A DNA stretch of 64,000 nucleotides, taken from NCBI RefSeq assembly GCF_000024025.1, contig NC_013131.1, forward strand, positions 186,001-250,000, read 5' to 3'. The DNA is from Catenulispora acidiphila DSM 44928 (GTDB lineage Bacteria; Actinomycetota; Actinomycetes; Streptomycetales; Catenulisporaceae). The notes beneath the pieces were generated by a model that saw only the letters and a list, made by a program, of their open reading frames with translations, made no database searches and was not told where the DNA came from. The translations under genes were made by a program, and so were the position numbers. How positions within the stretch are numbered: position 1 is the first letter of the stretch; each line of letters begins with the position of its first letter. Shown here in pieces: positions 23,249-34,354 of this stretch.

Positions 23249-23296
23249 TAGGTCTGACCCAACTTTAGGCTGGACCTACTCATTAGGTCAAGCCTA
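23249..23296. promoter_or_regulatory. Three operator repeats between VC0807-like and TetR genes
   Basis: Three 13-bp sites start at 23249, 23266 and 23284, about one and a half helical turns apart. TAGGCTGGACCTA and TAGGTCAAGCCTA are TAGG-N5-CCTA inverted repeats; the leftmost, TAGGTCTGACCCA, is degenerate. They fill the divergent promoter, as expected for TetR autoregulation and control of the membrane protein gene. Confidence 0.7.
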
Positions 23297-23306
23297 ATAT
23301 GGAGCC

Positions 23307-23954
23307 ATGGAGACCCAAGGACTGCGGGAACGCAAGAAGCGGCAGACCCGCGAGGAGATCGCCAACGTCGCCACCGCGCTGTTCGCCGAGCTCGGCTTCG
23401 AGAAGGTGACCATCGCCGAGGTCGCCGCGGCCGCCGGCGTGGCGAAGATGACCGTCACCAACCACTTCCCGCTCAAGGAGGACCTGGTCTTCGACCGCGC
23501 GGAGCACATCGTCCACGGGCTCCCGGACGCCGTCGCGGCCCGGCCGGACGGCGAGCCGGTCCTGGCCGCGGCCCGCCGCTACCACGCTCAGCAGCTGGCG
23601 GCCGGGGACCCGACCCTCGGGCACCGGGGCGTGGACTTCTCGCGGATGGTCGAGTCCAGCCCGGCGCTGGCCGCGCGCGAGCGCCAGATCCACGACCAGC
23701 GCGAGCAGGCGCTGGCCGAGGTCCTGGTGGCGCAGACGCGGCCGGCCGAGGAGCTGACGGCGCGCGTCGCCGCCGCGCAGATCGCCGGGGTCTACCGGGT
23801 CCTGTACTTCACGGCCCGCCGGTTCCTGCTGGACGGGTTGCAGGGCCCGGAGATGGCCGAGACGCTCGGCGCCTGCGCGCAGCGCGCCTTCACCCTCCTC
23901 GAAGTCGATCTCAGCGGCTTCGACCCGCGCCCCCGCCTACGATCTACTGCATGA
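23307..23954 (+). CDS. TetR/AcrR family transcriptional regulator
   Basis: 215 residues. The N-terminal HTH (about 8-55) has RKKRQTREEIANVATALFAELG and TIAEVAAAAGVAKMTVTNHFPLKEDLV; the rest is the helical ligand domain. It is expected to bind the three TAGG-N5-CCTA sites directly upstream and repress both itself and the divergent membrane protein gene. Its stop overlaps the mazG start by 4 bp (ATGA), so mazG is probably translationally coupled to it, an unusual dependence for a housekeeping gene. Inducer unknown. Confidence 0.9.
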   Translation: METQGLRERKKRQTREEIANVATALFAELGFEKVTIAEVAAAAGVAKMTVTNHFPLKEDLVFDRAEHIVHGLPDAVAARPDGEPVLAAARRYHAQQLAAGDPTLGHRGVDFSRMVESSPALAARERQIHDQREQALAEVLVAQTRPAEELTARVAAAQIAGVYRVLYFTARRFLLDGLQGPEMAETLGACAQRAFTLLEVDLSGFDPRPRLRSTA

Positions 23955-25027
23955 CCGAAGCCCCGCCGCCGGATCCCGAGAACCCCCAAGGCCCGGAGAA
24001 CTCCGGCCGCATCGTCTTCCTCGCCACCTCCCCGCGCGTCGCGCTCGGCCTGCTGTCCTGGCCGGCGTGGGAGACGCTGCGCGCGGCGGACGTGGTCTTC
24101 GCCGGCGACGCCGACCATCCGCACATCCCCTACGTCGAGCAGGCCACCGGCGCCGTCGTCGCACTGCCAGACCACAGCCCGTCGATGGCCGCCGAACGCC
24201 TCCTGGAGGCCGCCACACCGGCCCGCACGGTCGTCTGGCTCGCCGAGGACGAGGAGTACGACGAGGAACTGGCCGTGGCGCTGGGGAACCGCCTGGTGCT
24301 CCTGGCCTCCGCGGACCTGCCCGAGCTGGAGGTGCTGCCCGGCTCCTACGACCTGCCCGGCGCGCACCTGCTCGACCTCGTGGACGTCATGAACCGGCTG
24401 CGCTCCCCGGGCGGCTGCCCGTGGGACGCCGAACAGACCCACGCCTCGCTGGTGAAGTACCTGCTCGAAGAGGCCTACGAAACCGTCGAGACGATCGAGG
24501 ACGGCGACCCGCTGACCCCCGGCCCGGGCCGCGACGCGCTGCGCGAGGAGCTCGGCGACGTCCTGCTGCAAGTGATGTTCCACTCACGCATCGCCGAAGA
24601 GCACGAAGCCGATCCGTTCTCGGTGGACGACGTCGCCGACGGCATCGTGGCCAAACTGATCCGCCGGCACCCGCATGTCTTCGCAGACGTCGAGGCTCCC
24701 ACCGCCGAACACGTCGCGGCGAACTGGGAGCAGATCAAGGCCGCGGAGAAGCAGCGGGAGTCGGTGACCGAGGGGGTTCCGATGACCCAGCCGGCGTTGG
24801 CGCTGGTGGCGAAGCTGGCTGGCCGGGTGCGCAAATCCGGCCTCGTCGTTCCGGCCGGACCCGCTCCGGACCTTCCGGACACCGCCGACGAACTGGGCGA
24901 GCAGCTGCTGGCGACGGCGATCAAGGCGGTCGGGGCGGGCTGGGATCCGGAAGAAGCGCTGAGAACGGCCGCGCGACGGTACCGTGACCGCGTCATTACG
25001 GCGGAGGAGGAGCTAGCCAGGGGGTAG
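23951..25027 (+). CDS. mazG: Nucleoside triphosphate pyrophosphohydrolase
   Basis: 358 residues. The MazG domain (about 140-250) carries LRSPGGCPWDAEQTHASLVKYLLEEAYE and a second metal-binding block REELGDVLLQVMFHSRIAEE; together these acidic residues bind Mg2+ and hydrolyse (d)NTPs to monophosphates, removing aberrant nucleotides. The N-terminal ~130 residues (IVFLATSPRVALGL...) resemble a reduced tetrapyrrole-methylase-like domain as in YabN-type proteins. A second weak MazG-like half ends the chain. It starts inside the tetR stop codon. Confidence 0.93.
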   Translation: MTEAPPPDPENPQGPENSGRIVFLATSPRVALGLLSWPAWETLRAADVVFAGDADHPHIPYVEQATGAVVALPDHSPSMAAERLLEAATPARTVVWLAEDEEYDEELAVALGNRLVLLASADLPELEVLPGSYDLPGAHLLDLVDVMNRLRSPGGCPWDAEQTHASLVKYLLEEAYETVETIEDGDPLTPGPGRDALREELGDVLLQVMFHSRIAEEHEADPFSVDDVADGIVAKLIRRHPHVFADVEAPTAEHVAANWEQIKAAEKQRESVTEGVPMTQPALALVAKLAGRVRKSGLVVPAGPAPDLPDTADELGEQLLATAIKAVGAGWDPEEALRTAARRYRDRVITAEEELARG

Positions 25028-25120
25028 GGGTATCGGGTTAGTCTGAACGTGGTAGGCGAAGCGGACCGGCCGACTTCTCCTCACGAATCGTTGGCTGACC
25101 GGGAGAAGAGAGACCACCTA

Positions 25121-25381
25121 ATGGGCGATTTGCAGCCTTGGCACATCATCGTGATCCTCGTTGTGGTGTTCCTGCTGTTCGGGGCGAAGAAGATGCCGGA
25201 CATGGCACGCTCAGTGGGCCAGTCGCTGCGCATCTTCAAGTCTGAGATGCGGCAGAGCCAGAAGGAGACCGAGGAGGTCGCCAAGCAGGCCAACGACTCG
25301 GTCCGCGTGACGCCCGCGGTGGAGAACTCCGGCAGCGTCCCGGCTTCGGACGCGGCCGAGAAGCACACCAGCGCCACCTGA
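25121..25381 (+). CDS. tatA: Sec-independent translocase subunit TatA/TatB
   Basis: 86 residues from ATG 25121, with GGGAGAAGAGAG upstream; the frame is open back to 25049 but that part is not Tat-like. The N-terminal membrane helix (WHIIVILVVVFLLFG), the FGAKKMPDMARSVGQSLRIFKSEM hinge and amphipathic helix, and a disordered acidic tail are the TatA signature. It forms the translocation assembly for twin-arginine proteins such as the phospholipase C in this window. tatC is not in the window, so this may be an extra TatA copy. A strong terminator follows. Confidence 0.92.
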   Translation: MGDLQPWHIIVILVVVFLLFGAKKMPDMARSVGQSLRIFKSEMRQSQKETEEVAKQANDSVRVTPAVENSGSVPASDAAEKHTSAT

Positions 25382-25408
25382 GCGGTCCGCACCGGCACTG
25401 AAACTTTC

Positions 25409-25435
25409 GGGCCTCTCGCTATTTGCGAGAGGCCC
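25409..25435 (+). terminator. Intrinsic terminator after tatA
   Basis: An 11-bp stem (25409-25419 with 25425-25435) with a TATTT loop, 28 bp after the tatA stop. A TGTTTTTC stretch follows about 11 bp later. Confidence 0.8.
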
Positions 25436-25521
25436 TTCAGTGCTGTTTTTCGACCCTCCCGGGACCGGTGGTTCCGGACGCGCGGTTCCGGGTCCGCGGC
25501 ACGCGCCGCGGACCCGCCGGA

Positions 25522-26649
25522 TCACTGCCCCGGCAAGGTGTTCTGGAACGCGCCGTGCGCGGCGGAGGTCAGCCAGTCCTTCTGGCTGTCGTCGTTGCGC
25601 AGGTCGGCGTAGACCGCCGTGGTGATCAGCACGTAGCGGTGGAAGCTGCCGAACTTGCCCTCGCGGGTCACCGCGCCGGCCTTGGCGAGCTTGGCGCAGG
25701 TGTCCGCGCCGGGCTGCCCGGCCGGCGGGCACCACTGCGCGTAGTCGCCGGTGTGGGTCGTGCTCAGCTTCTTGTAGATCGCCGTGGCGGTCGCGGCGTC
25801 CTGATAGGGGATGACCATCGCGCTGACCACGATCCGGCTGTTGGCCGGGTCGATCCAGGAGGCGGCCATGAAGTCCGTGCACTTGGCGCTCTTCACGATG
25901 GTCTGCACCGCCGCGTCGCCGACCTTCGCGCACGGCTGGGGCTGCGCGGACTTCAGCGCGTAGGCCACGTTCTTGTCGTCCGTGAACGACTGCGCCACCA
26001 GCGCCTGCGCGGTGAACGGCGTCTTGTCCGTGGCCGCGTTGTCCAGCGTCGCGCCGCCGCCGGTGGACGAGGCCGAGGCGGGCGGCGCCGCTGCCGAACC
26101 GGTGTAGCTGTTGTTCGGGAACGACGTCGCACCCGAGGACGCGGGCGTGCCCGGCGCGGCCGGAGTGGTCGCCGGAGTGGTCGCCGAAGTCGCCGCCGCG
26201 ACCGGCTGAGGCTTGGTGTCCTTCTTGCTGTCGCCCTTGGTCAACAGGTAGATACCGCCCGCACCGCCCAGGAGCACCACCCCGGCGACGACGCCGGCGA
26301 TGATCCGCCCGGTGTTCTTCCTCGGCGGGGGTTCCTCGTCGGGATAGGGCATACCGGGCATCTGCGGCGGCGTGAACTGCGGGGGCGGCGGCTGCTGGGT
26401 GAACTGCGGATACGGACCCCGATCCGGCTGCGGCATCGGCGGCACCCGGTCCTGCTGCGGCGGCATGGGCGGCGCCCAGTCCTGCGGCGGCATCGGCGGC
26501 GCTTGGGGCGGCATCGGAGGCGGATACGAACCCTGATTCCAGCCCCCGCCCTGCGGCGGCTGCTGCGGCGGCTGCGGCGGCTGGTCCGGCGGTGGCACGG
26601 ACCCCCAACCCGGCTGGATCTGGGTCTCCCAAGGCGGCTGAGAAGACAT
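25522..26649 (-). CDS. Single-pass membrane protein with Pro/Gln-rich cytoplasmic tail
   Basis: 375 residues from ATG 26649 (a GTG two codons upstream is possible; no strong ribosome site for either). The first ~110 residues are Pro/Gln/Met-rich and disordered (PPPMPPQAPPMPPQ). One membrane helix spans about 114-136. Outside lies a Thr/Ala/Ser linker and an alpha/beta domain (about 205-375) with four Cys (QPCAKVG, SAKCTDF, AQWCPP, ADTCAKL) that could form two disulfides. This layout is common among actinobacterial proteins of unknown role. Confidence 0.75.
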   Translation of the reverse strand: MSSQPPWETQIQPGWGSVPPPDQPPQPPQQPPQGGGWNQGSYPPPMPPQAPPMPPQDWAPPMPPQQDRVPPMPQPDRGPYPQFTQQPPPPQFTPPQMPGMPYPDEEPPPRKNTGRIIAGVVAGVVLLGGAGGIYLLTKGDSKKDTKPQPVAAATSATTPATTPAAPGTPASSGATSFPNNSYTGSAAAPPASASSTGGGATLDNAATDKTPFTAQALVAQSFTDDKNVAYALKSAQPQPCAKVGDAAVQTIVKSAKCTDFMAASWIDPANSRIVVSAMVIPYQDAATATAIYKKLSTTHTGDYAQWCPPAGQPGADTCAKLAKAGAVTREGKFGSFHRYVLITTAVYADLRNDDSQKDWLTSAAHGAFQNTLPGQ

Positions 26650-26731
26650 GGTCACAGCATATGCAGTACTGATGACCGGCGTGGAGAGTCTTCCTCGATC
26701 CCAGCGGTGAACAGTCCTCTATGGTCGGACA

Positions 26732-28468
26732 ATGGCAGACACCCCTGACGCACGCTTCGAGGCACTGGCCGCCGACATCCTGGACGGTCTGTGGCGCCGC
26801 CATCCGGACTGGGCCGGCACGGTGGGCCTGCACGAGTACGACGCGGAACTGCCCGACCGGTCCGCCGGCGGACTGGCCGCCGAAGCCGCCTGGCTCGCCG
26901 GACGCGCCGAGGACCTCGCCGACCTGGACCCCGCGGCGCTCTCGGTGCCGAACCGCGTGGACGCCGCGATCCTGGCCAACCAGCTGGCCGCGCTGCGCTT
27001 CCAGATCGAGGATCTTCGCGAGGACGAGTGGAATCCGGCGGAGGCGAATCCGGGTGTCGCCTTGTACACGCTGCTGGCGCGCGACTACGCCCCGGCGGCG
27101 CAGCGGCTGAGCGCTTTCGCCGGACGTCTGGAGCAGGTGCCGTCGGCGCTGCTGGACAACCGGTCGCTGCTGGCCGGCAAGCCGCTGTCGCGGATCCACG
27201 TGGAGCTGGCGATCGGGCAGTTCGAGGGCACGGTCGACTTGATCGGCGCCGAGCTGGACGCGGCGGTCGCGGCGGCATCCGAAGCCGCGTCCAAGGCGGG
27301 CTCCGAGGCTGACTCCGAGGCCGTTTCCCAGGCGCGGAAAGCGATCGACGCGGTCCGTCCGGATGCCTCGGCGGCGCTTCAGGAACACATCGTCTGGCTC
27401 AAGGAGCGGCTGGCTGCCGGAGACGCGGGGGAGGAGGAGTTCCGCGACCCGCGCATCGGTGCGGAACTGTTCACCCGCAAGCTGTCGCTGAGTCTCGACG
27501 CCGAGTCGGACGCGGCGGCGATCCTGGCGCGCGCGGAGGCCGACCTGGACCGCGTCTCGGCCGAGATCGCCGAGGCGGCTGCCGACTACGAGGGCGTCGC
27601 AGTGCCCTCGGATGAGGCGGAGCGCTCGGCGCTGGTACGGCGGGTGTTGGACCGCCTCGCCGAGTCCGCCCCGGACAACGAGACCATCCTGGAGTACAGC
27701 CGGCAGGCGCTGCTGGCGCAGTTCGCCTTCGTGCGCGATCACGACCTGGTGACCGTGTATCCGGACCCTTATGAAGTCGTCGAGATGCCGGAGGTGCACC
27801 GGGGCGTGTCGGTCGCGTACTGCGATCCGCCGGGACCGATGGAGCCGGCCGAGGTGCAGACGATCCTGGCGATCTCGCCGACGCCCGAAGGCTGGACGCA
27901 GGAGCGCGTCGACTCCTTCTTCCGCGAATACAACCGGCACATGCTGCACAACCTGATGGTCCACGAGGCGATGCCGGGGCACCTGCTCCAGTTGCAGCAC
28001 TCGCGCCGCCAGCAGGCGCCGACGTCGGTGCGTGCCGCGCTGTGGTCCGGCTCGTTCGTCGAGGGCTGGGCCGTCTACGCCGAAGCACTGATGGCCCGCC
28101 ACGGATATCCCGGCGACGGCGACCCGCGCGCGGTGCGGATGCAGCAGCTGAAGATGCAGATCCGCATGATCATCAACACCGTCCTGGACAGCCGCATCCA
28201 CTGCCACGGCATGACCGAGGACGAGGCCATGGCGTTGATGACCGGGCGCGGCTACCAGGAGGACGGCGAGGCCGCCGGCAAGTGGCGGCGGGCACTGCTG
28301 AGCAGCACGCAGCTGTCCACCTACTACGTCGGCTACAAAGAGGTCAGCGACCTGGTCCGCGACCTGCGAGCCGACCACCCCGAGTGGTCGGAGCGCCAGG
28401 TGCACGACGCGGTGCTGGGCCACGGCTCGCCGCCCGCGCGGTATCTCAGGGACCTGATCGCGGCCTGA
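26732..28468 (+). CDS. DUF885 family metallopeptidase-like protein
   Basis: 578 residues without a signal peptide. The family's zinc signature HEAMPGH lies at 411-417, followed by SGSFVEGWAVYAE, which carries the downstream metal-ligand Glu, and by a DSRIHCHGMTEDEAMALM block. These match the DUF885 group of M32-like gluzincin peptidases, believed to act on peptides; the substrate is unknown. Residues 170-200 are an Ala/Glu/Ser repeat-like insertion (ASEAASKAGSEADSEA). Length is near the family norm of 550-600. Confidence 0.88.
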   Translation: MADTPDARFEALAADILDGLWRRHPDWAGTVGLHEYDAELPDRSAGGLAAEAAWLAGRAEDLADLDPAALSVPNRVDAAILANQLAALRFQIEDLREDEWNPAEANPGVALYTLLARDYAPAAQRLSAFAGRLEQVPSALLDNRSLLAGKPLSRIHVELAIGQFEGTVDLIGAELDAAVAAASEAASKAGSEADSEAVSQARKAIDAVRPDASAALQEHIVWLKERLAAGDAGEEEFRDPRIGAELFTRKLSLSLDAESDAAAILARAEADLDRVSAEIAEAAADYEGVAVPSDEAERSALVRRVLDRLAESAPDNETILEYSRQALLAQFAFVRDHDLVTVYPDPYEVVEMPEVHRGVSVAYCDPPGPMEPAEVQTILAISPTPEGWTQERVDSFFREYNRHMLHNLMVHEAMPGHLLQLQHSRRQQAPTSVRAALWSGSFVEGWAVYAEALMARHGYPGDGDPRAVRMQQLKMQIRMIINTVLDSRIHCHGMTEDEAMALMTGRGYQEDGEAAGKWRRALLSSTQLSTYYVGYKEVSDLVRDLRADHPEWSERQVHDAVLGHGSPPARYLRDLIAA

Positions 28469-28499
28469 TCGCGCGCCGGCGGCGGCGCCCCACGGCTCC

Positions 28500-29156
28500 T
28501 CAGACGTTCAGGTAGCGCAGGACCGCCATCACCCGGCGGTGGTCCTCCGCCGCCGGCGTGAGGTTCAGCTTGGTGAAGATGCTCGACGTGTGCTTCTCCA
28601 CCGCCTTCTCGGTGACGAACAGCCCGGCGGCGATCGCCGAGTTGGAGCGGCCCTCGGCCATCATCGCCAGCACCTCGCGCTCGCGCGGCGTCAGCGTCTC
28701 CAGCGGGTCGTTCCTCTTGCGGCGGCCCAGAAGCTGCGCCACGACCTCGGGATCCAGCGCCGTGCCGCCGGCGGCGACCCGCTTCAGGGCGTCGACGAAC
28801 TCCTCGACCTCGGCGACGCGCTCCTTCAACAGGTAGCCCAGACCGTTGGCGCTGGTGGAGAACAGCTCCTGCGCGTAGGCGGCCTCGACGGCCTGGCTGA
28901 AGACCAGGATGGCCATATCAGGGTATTTAGCTCGGACCTGCACCGCCGCGCGCAGTCCCTCGTCGGTGAAGCTCGGCGGCATGCGGACGTCGGCGACGAT
29001 CACGTCCGGCTTCAGGGCGTCGGCGGCCTCGACCATGCCCTTGCCGTCGTCGACCTTCGCCACGACGTCGAACCCCGAATCCGCGAGGAGCCTGGCCAGG
29101 CCCTCGCGGAGCAGGACCGCGTCTTCGGCGATCAGGACGCGGATGGGTTCGGGCAT
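28500..29156 (-). CDS. NarL-type response regulator
   Basis: 218 residues: receiver domain with AED at 10-12, phosphoacceptor Asp56 in VADVRMPP and Lys in YLLKERV, and a LuxR HTH with TLTPREREVLAMMAEG and VTEKAVEKHTSSIFTKL. Its start codon lies inside the 3' end of the kinase gene (25-bp overlap in another frame), so the two are translationally coupled. It is closely similar to the regulator ending at 33557, including the HRRV-VL-YL end, so the two systems look paralogous. Confidence 0.92.
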   Translation of the reverse strand: MPEPIRVLIAEDAVLLREGLARLLADSGFDVVAKVDDGKGMVEAADALKPDVIVADVRMPPSFTDEGLRAAVQVRAKYPDMAILVFSQAVEAAYAQELFSTSANGLGYLLKERVAEVEEFVDALKRVAAGGTALDPEVVAQLLGRRKRNDPLETLTPREREVLAMMAEGRSNSAIAAGLFVTEKAVEKHTSSIFTKLNLTPAAEDHRRVMAVLRYLNV

Positions 29157-30490
29157 GGCATCTCCATGATGATTTGGGTCGGTCCCCCGAGTGGGCTGCT
29201 GACCGACAGGATGCCATCCAGTGGCGCGATGCGGTCGGACAGACCATCGAGACCGCCGCCGGGATCGGTTTGTGCACCGCCGACGCCGTTGTCGCCGACG
29301 ATCATCCGCAGGTGGTCCTCGCGGATCTCCAGCTCGATCCAGGCGCGGGTGGCGTGGGCGTGCTTGGCCATGTTCGCCAGCGCCTCGGAGGCCACGAAGT
29401 ACGCCGCCGACTCCACTTCCGGGCTCGGGCGCCAGGGCAGGTCGGCGTCCACCTCCACCGGGATCGGGGAGCGGCCGGCCAGGGCGGACAGCGCCGCGTC
29501 CAGGCCGCGGTCGGTCAGGACCGCCGGGTGGATGCCGCGCGCCAGATCGCGCAGCTCGCTCAGGGCCAGCTTCACGCCTTCGTGCGCTTCGGCGACCAGC
29601 TGCGCGGCGGCCTCGGAATCGGCCTCGTCGCCGGTCTTCAGCTTCGACTTGGCCCGGCCCAGGTCCATCGCCAGGGCGACCAGCCGCTGCTGCGCGCCGT
29701 CGTGCAGGTCGCGCTCGATCCGGCGGCGCTCGGCTTCGGCGGCGCTGACGGCCTGGCTGCGGGTGGTGCGCAGCGCCGTCTCGCGGCGGTCCAGCTCCAG
29801 GCGGCTCAGCCCGAGCAGGGCGCGGCCCAGACCGGTCTGGGTCCGGGTCCCCAGTTCCAGCAGGGTCGGGTTGACCAGCCAGACGAAGGCCAGCGTGACC
29901 GCGGAGAAGGCGAGGATGGACGGCAGAGTGCTGATGTAGTACTCGCTGCCGTTCACGTGCATCAGCGGGATCCGGTGCTCCGGCAGCGCGGTGTACCAGA
30001 ACGGCAGCGTGACCGCGCCGAGCGGCAGCACCCAGCTGCCCACCGCCACGAGGAACCAGCCGAGTCCCAGGCCCGAGGCCACCACCAGGTGCACCAGGTC
30101 CCGCCAGGTCGCGGGGTCGGACAGGTGGCCCAGCAGCCGCTGCAGCGGGTTGCCGGAGGGCCCGGGCTCCCGGTAGGGCTCGGGCACCCGCTCGCCGGTC
30201 AGGCGCAGGATCCGGAGCCGCTCGCGCCGGCTGTTCCAGCGCAGGCTCACCAGCCCGGCCAGCAGCAGCGGCAGCCCGACGACCAGCACGACCAGCGCGC
30301 CGCCGAGGGCCAGCGTCACCGTCAGCACCAGGACCTGCACGAACGCCGCGACGAACGAGACCAGCAGGTACCCCTGCTGGCGCAGGGCGCGGCCGGTGAA
30401 GGGACCCTTCAACAGCTCGCCCGGGCCGAGCGTCGGCGCGGTGTCCCCCTCGCGCCGGGCGGCGGCCTTGGCTCCCACAGTCGTGATCAT
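29132..30490 (-). CDS. NarL-type sensor histidine kinase
   Basis: 452 residues from ATG 30490; the frame is open back to 30628. Residues 40-85 and 135-205 hold four membrane helices in the two-pair 'sensor' arrangement of this actinobacterial kinase group. The HisKA_3 box RRRIERDLHDGAQQRL places the phosphorylated His at 263; the HATPase part has EALANMAKHAHAT, VGDNGVGGAQ and GGLDGLSDRI. The G1/G2 loops and short C-terminus (PTQIIMEMP) match the kinase at 34.7-36.0 kb. The signal is unknown. Confidence 0.92.
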   Translation of the reverse strand: MITTVGAKAAARREGDTAPTLGPGELLKGPFTGRALRQQGYLLVSFVAAFVQVLVLTVTLALGGALVVLVVGLPLLLAGLVSLRWNSRRERLRILRLTGERVPEPYREPGPSGNPLQRLLGHLSDPATWRDLVHLVVASGLGLGWFLVAVGSWVLPLGAVTLPFWYTALPEHRIPLMHVNGSEYYISTLPSILAFSAVTLAFVWLVNPTLLELGTRTQTGLGRALLGLSRLELDRRETALRTTRSQAVSAAEAERRRIERDLHDGAQQRLVALAMDLGRAKSKLKTGDEADSEAAAQLVAEAHEGVKLALSELRDLARGIHPAVLTDRGLDAALSALAGRSPIPVEVDADLPWRPSPEVESAAYFVASEALANMAKHAHATRAWIELEIREDHLRMIVGDNGVGGAQTDPGGGLDGLSDRIAPLDGILSVSSPLGGPTQIIMEMPCPNPSAS

Positions 30491-30590
30491 AGGACCAGCA
30501 TCGGGGACTGAGACCTGGATTCCGATGGGGGTGGCCCTACTCTTCGCGACGGGCCGTCCCCCTGATCTGCTCGAGATCTTTGCGCGCCGG

Positions 30591-30641
30591 CTGGCGTCAA
30601 CCTTCCCTTGACGCCAGCGAATCGTCAAGGCACTCTTGACG
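30591..30641. promoter_or_regulatory. Twin inverted-repeat operator upstream of HTH/Clp-N gene
   Basis: Two copies of CGTCAA-N7-TTGACG lie at 30595-30613 and 30623-30641, 28 bp apart. The first is extended to 10-bp arms (30591-30600 with 30608-30617). The second abuts the ATG at 30643, so binding would block translation start or transcription. Confidence 0.75.
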
Positions 30642-30642
30642 C

Positions 30643-32819
<2,177 letters not shown>

Positions 32820-32876
32820 CACCCCCCCGCCCGCCGCTACCGCCCGCCCCGACCGGCAGGCGGTATCGTCGCAGGC

Positions 32877-33518
32877 ATGAAGTCGGCAGGCTCGGGCTCC
32901 ACGCCCGGACGCTTGAGCGCGGTCCCGACGCAGCGCCAGGACGCTGCGTCGGGAACTTCGCGTTCCTCCGGCGACGGCGGCTCGGGCTCCGGCGCGTCCG
33001 CCAAGCGCCGCACGCGCTACACGGCGCGCGCGGCGATCCTGATGCTCGTGGTCTGCGCACTGGTCCTGGCCCTGGCCTATCCGCTGCAGCAGTACTTCTC
33101 GCAGAGCTCGCAGATCAACCAGCTCAAGCAGCAGAACGCGCACAAGCGCACCCAGGTCCAGCAGCTCGGCCGGCAGCTCACGCAATGGCAGGACCCGGAC
33201 TACGTCAAGATCCAGGCCCGGCTCCGGCTGCACTACGTGTTCCCCGGCGAGACCGGCCTCCGCCTGCTCGGCGCCGGAGACGCCGCGACCGGCGGCCCGG
33301 ACGGCACCACCGGACCCTCGCAGGGATCCAGCGCCTGGTACGCGCAGCTGTGGAACTCGGTGACGGCGGCGAGCGGGGCGCCGACTTCCTCGGGTGCGCC
33401 GACGACGCCGGCTACCTCGGGTGCGTCGGGTTCGGCGGGCGCGTCGGGCCCGTCCGGGACGCCGACTCCTTCGGGCGGCCCGGCTCGCTCGGCGACGTCT
33501 CCGGCGCCTGGCCACTGA
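32877..33518 (+). CDS. DivIC/FtsB-family septum formation initiator
   Basis: 213 residues. A basic, Gly/Ser-rich cytoplasmic leader (1-48) precedes one membrane helix (about 51-71), a coiled coil (about 75-105, SSQINQLKQQNAHKRTQVQQL) and the family motif DPDYVKIQARLRLHYVFPGETG. DivIC/FtsB proteins link the divisome scaffold FtsL/DivIB to septal wall synthesis. The last ~80 residues are Ser/Gly/Ala/Pro-rich and disordered. Position right after eno supports the assignment. Confidence 0.92.
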   Translation: MKSAGSGSTPGRLSAVPTQRQDAASGTSRSSGDGGSGSGASAKRRTRYTARAAILMLVVCALVLALAYPLQQYFSQSSQINQLKQQNAHKRTQVQQLGRQLTQWQDPDYVKIQARLRLHYVFPGETGLRLLGAGDAATGGPDGTTGPSQGSSAWYAQLWNSVTAASGAPTSSGAPTTPATSGASGSAGASGPSGTPTPSGGPARSATSPAPGH

Positions 33519-33556
33519 ACCGCCGCCGCCACTACTGAACGCCATAGCCACCTGCG

Positions 33557-34213
33557 CTACGGCGCGACCCCCAGATACTTCAGCACGGCCAACACCCGCC
33601 GGTGATCCTCGTCGGCCGGCGGCAGCCCGAGCTTGGTGAAGATATTGCTGATGTGCTTCTCCACCGAGCTGTCGGCGAGCACGAGCTTCTTGCCGATCGC
33701 GGCGTTCGAGCGGCCCTCGGCCATCAGTCCCAGGACCTCGCGCTCGCGGGCGGTCAGGGCGTCGGTGGGCCGGGAGCCGAGCAGCTGCACCACGACCTCC
33801 GGGTCGAGCACCGTGCCGCCGGCGGCGATCTTGGCCAGCGCCTCGACGAACTCGCTGACGTCCGCCACCCGCTCCTTGAGCAGATAGCCGACGCCGGAGA
33901 CCTGGCCGCTGAACAGATCGCGGGCATACCGGGTCTCCACGTACTGCGAGAACAGCAGCACCCCGACCTTCGGATGGCTCCGGCGCAGCTCCAGCGCGGC
34001 ACGCAGCCCTTCGTCGGTGTGCGTCGGCGGCATCCGGATGTCGAGCACGACGGCGTCCGGCGCCCCGACAGCGATCGCGGCCAACAACTCGTCGGCATTG
34101 GGGACGGCGGCCAGGATCTCGTGGCCGCGCTTGGTGAGGATCTGCACCAGGCCGTCCCGCAGGATCGCGGAATCTTCGGCGATCATGATGCGCACTGCGC
34201 TGCTCTCCTTCAT
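33557..34213 (-). CDS. NarL-type response regulator
   Basis: 218 residues from ATG 34213; the frame is open further to 34351. Receiver with AED, phosphoacceptor Asp58 in VVLDIRMPPTHTDEG and YLLKERVADVSEF; LuxR HTH with ALTAREREVLGLMAEG and LADSSVEKHISNIFTKLGL. Very similar to the regulator at 28.5-29.2 kb. It is separated from its presumed kinase by a 466-bp tract of kinase 3'-end repeats, unlike the overlapping pair at 29.1 kb. Confidence 0.9.
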   Translation of the reverse strand: MKESSAVRIMIAEDSAILRDGLVQILTKRGHEILAAVPNADELLAAIAVGAPDAVVLDIRMPPTHTDEGLRAALELRRSHPKVGVLLFSQYVETRYARDLFSGQVSGVGYLLKERVADVSEFVEALAKIAAGGTVLDPEVVVQLLGSRPTDALTAREREVLGLMAEGRSNAAIGKKLVLADSSVEKHISNIFTKLGLPPADEDHRRVLAVLKYLGVAP

Positions 34214-34354
34214 CCGGCGGCCCTCAACCCCCCGAACATAGCCGAACACCGGCGCCGCGGCCGGACCCCGGAAGGTCCGACCGCGGCGATGAGCGGTCCT
34301 GCGATGCGTTGGCGACTGCCGCGCTTGCCGCTTGCGTCCTCGTGCGGGCATGCC

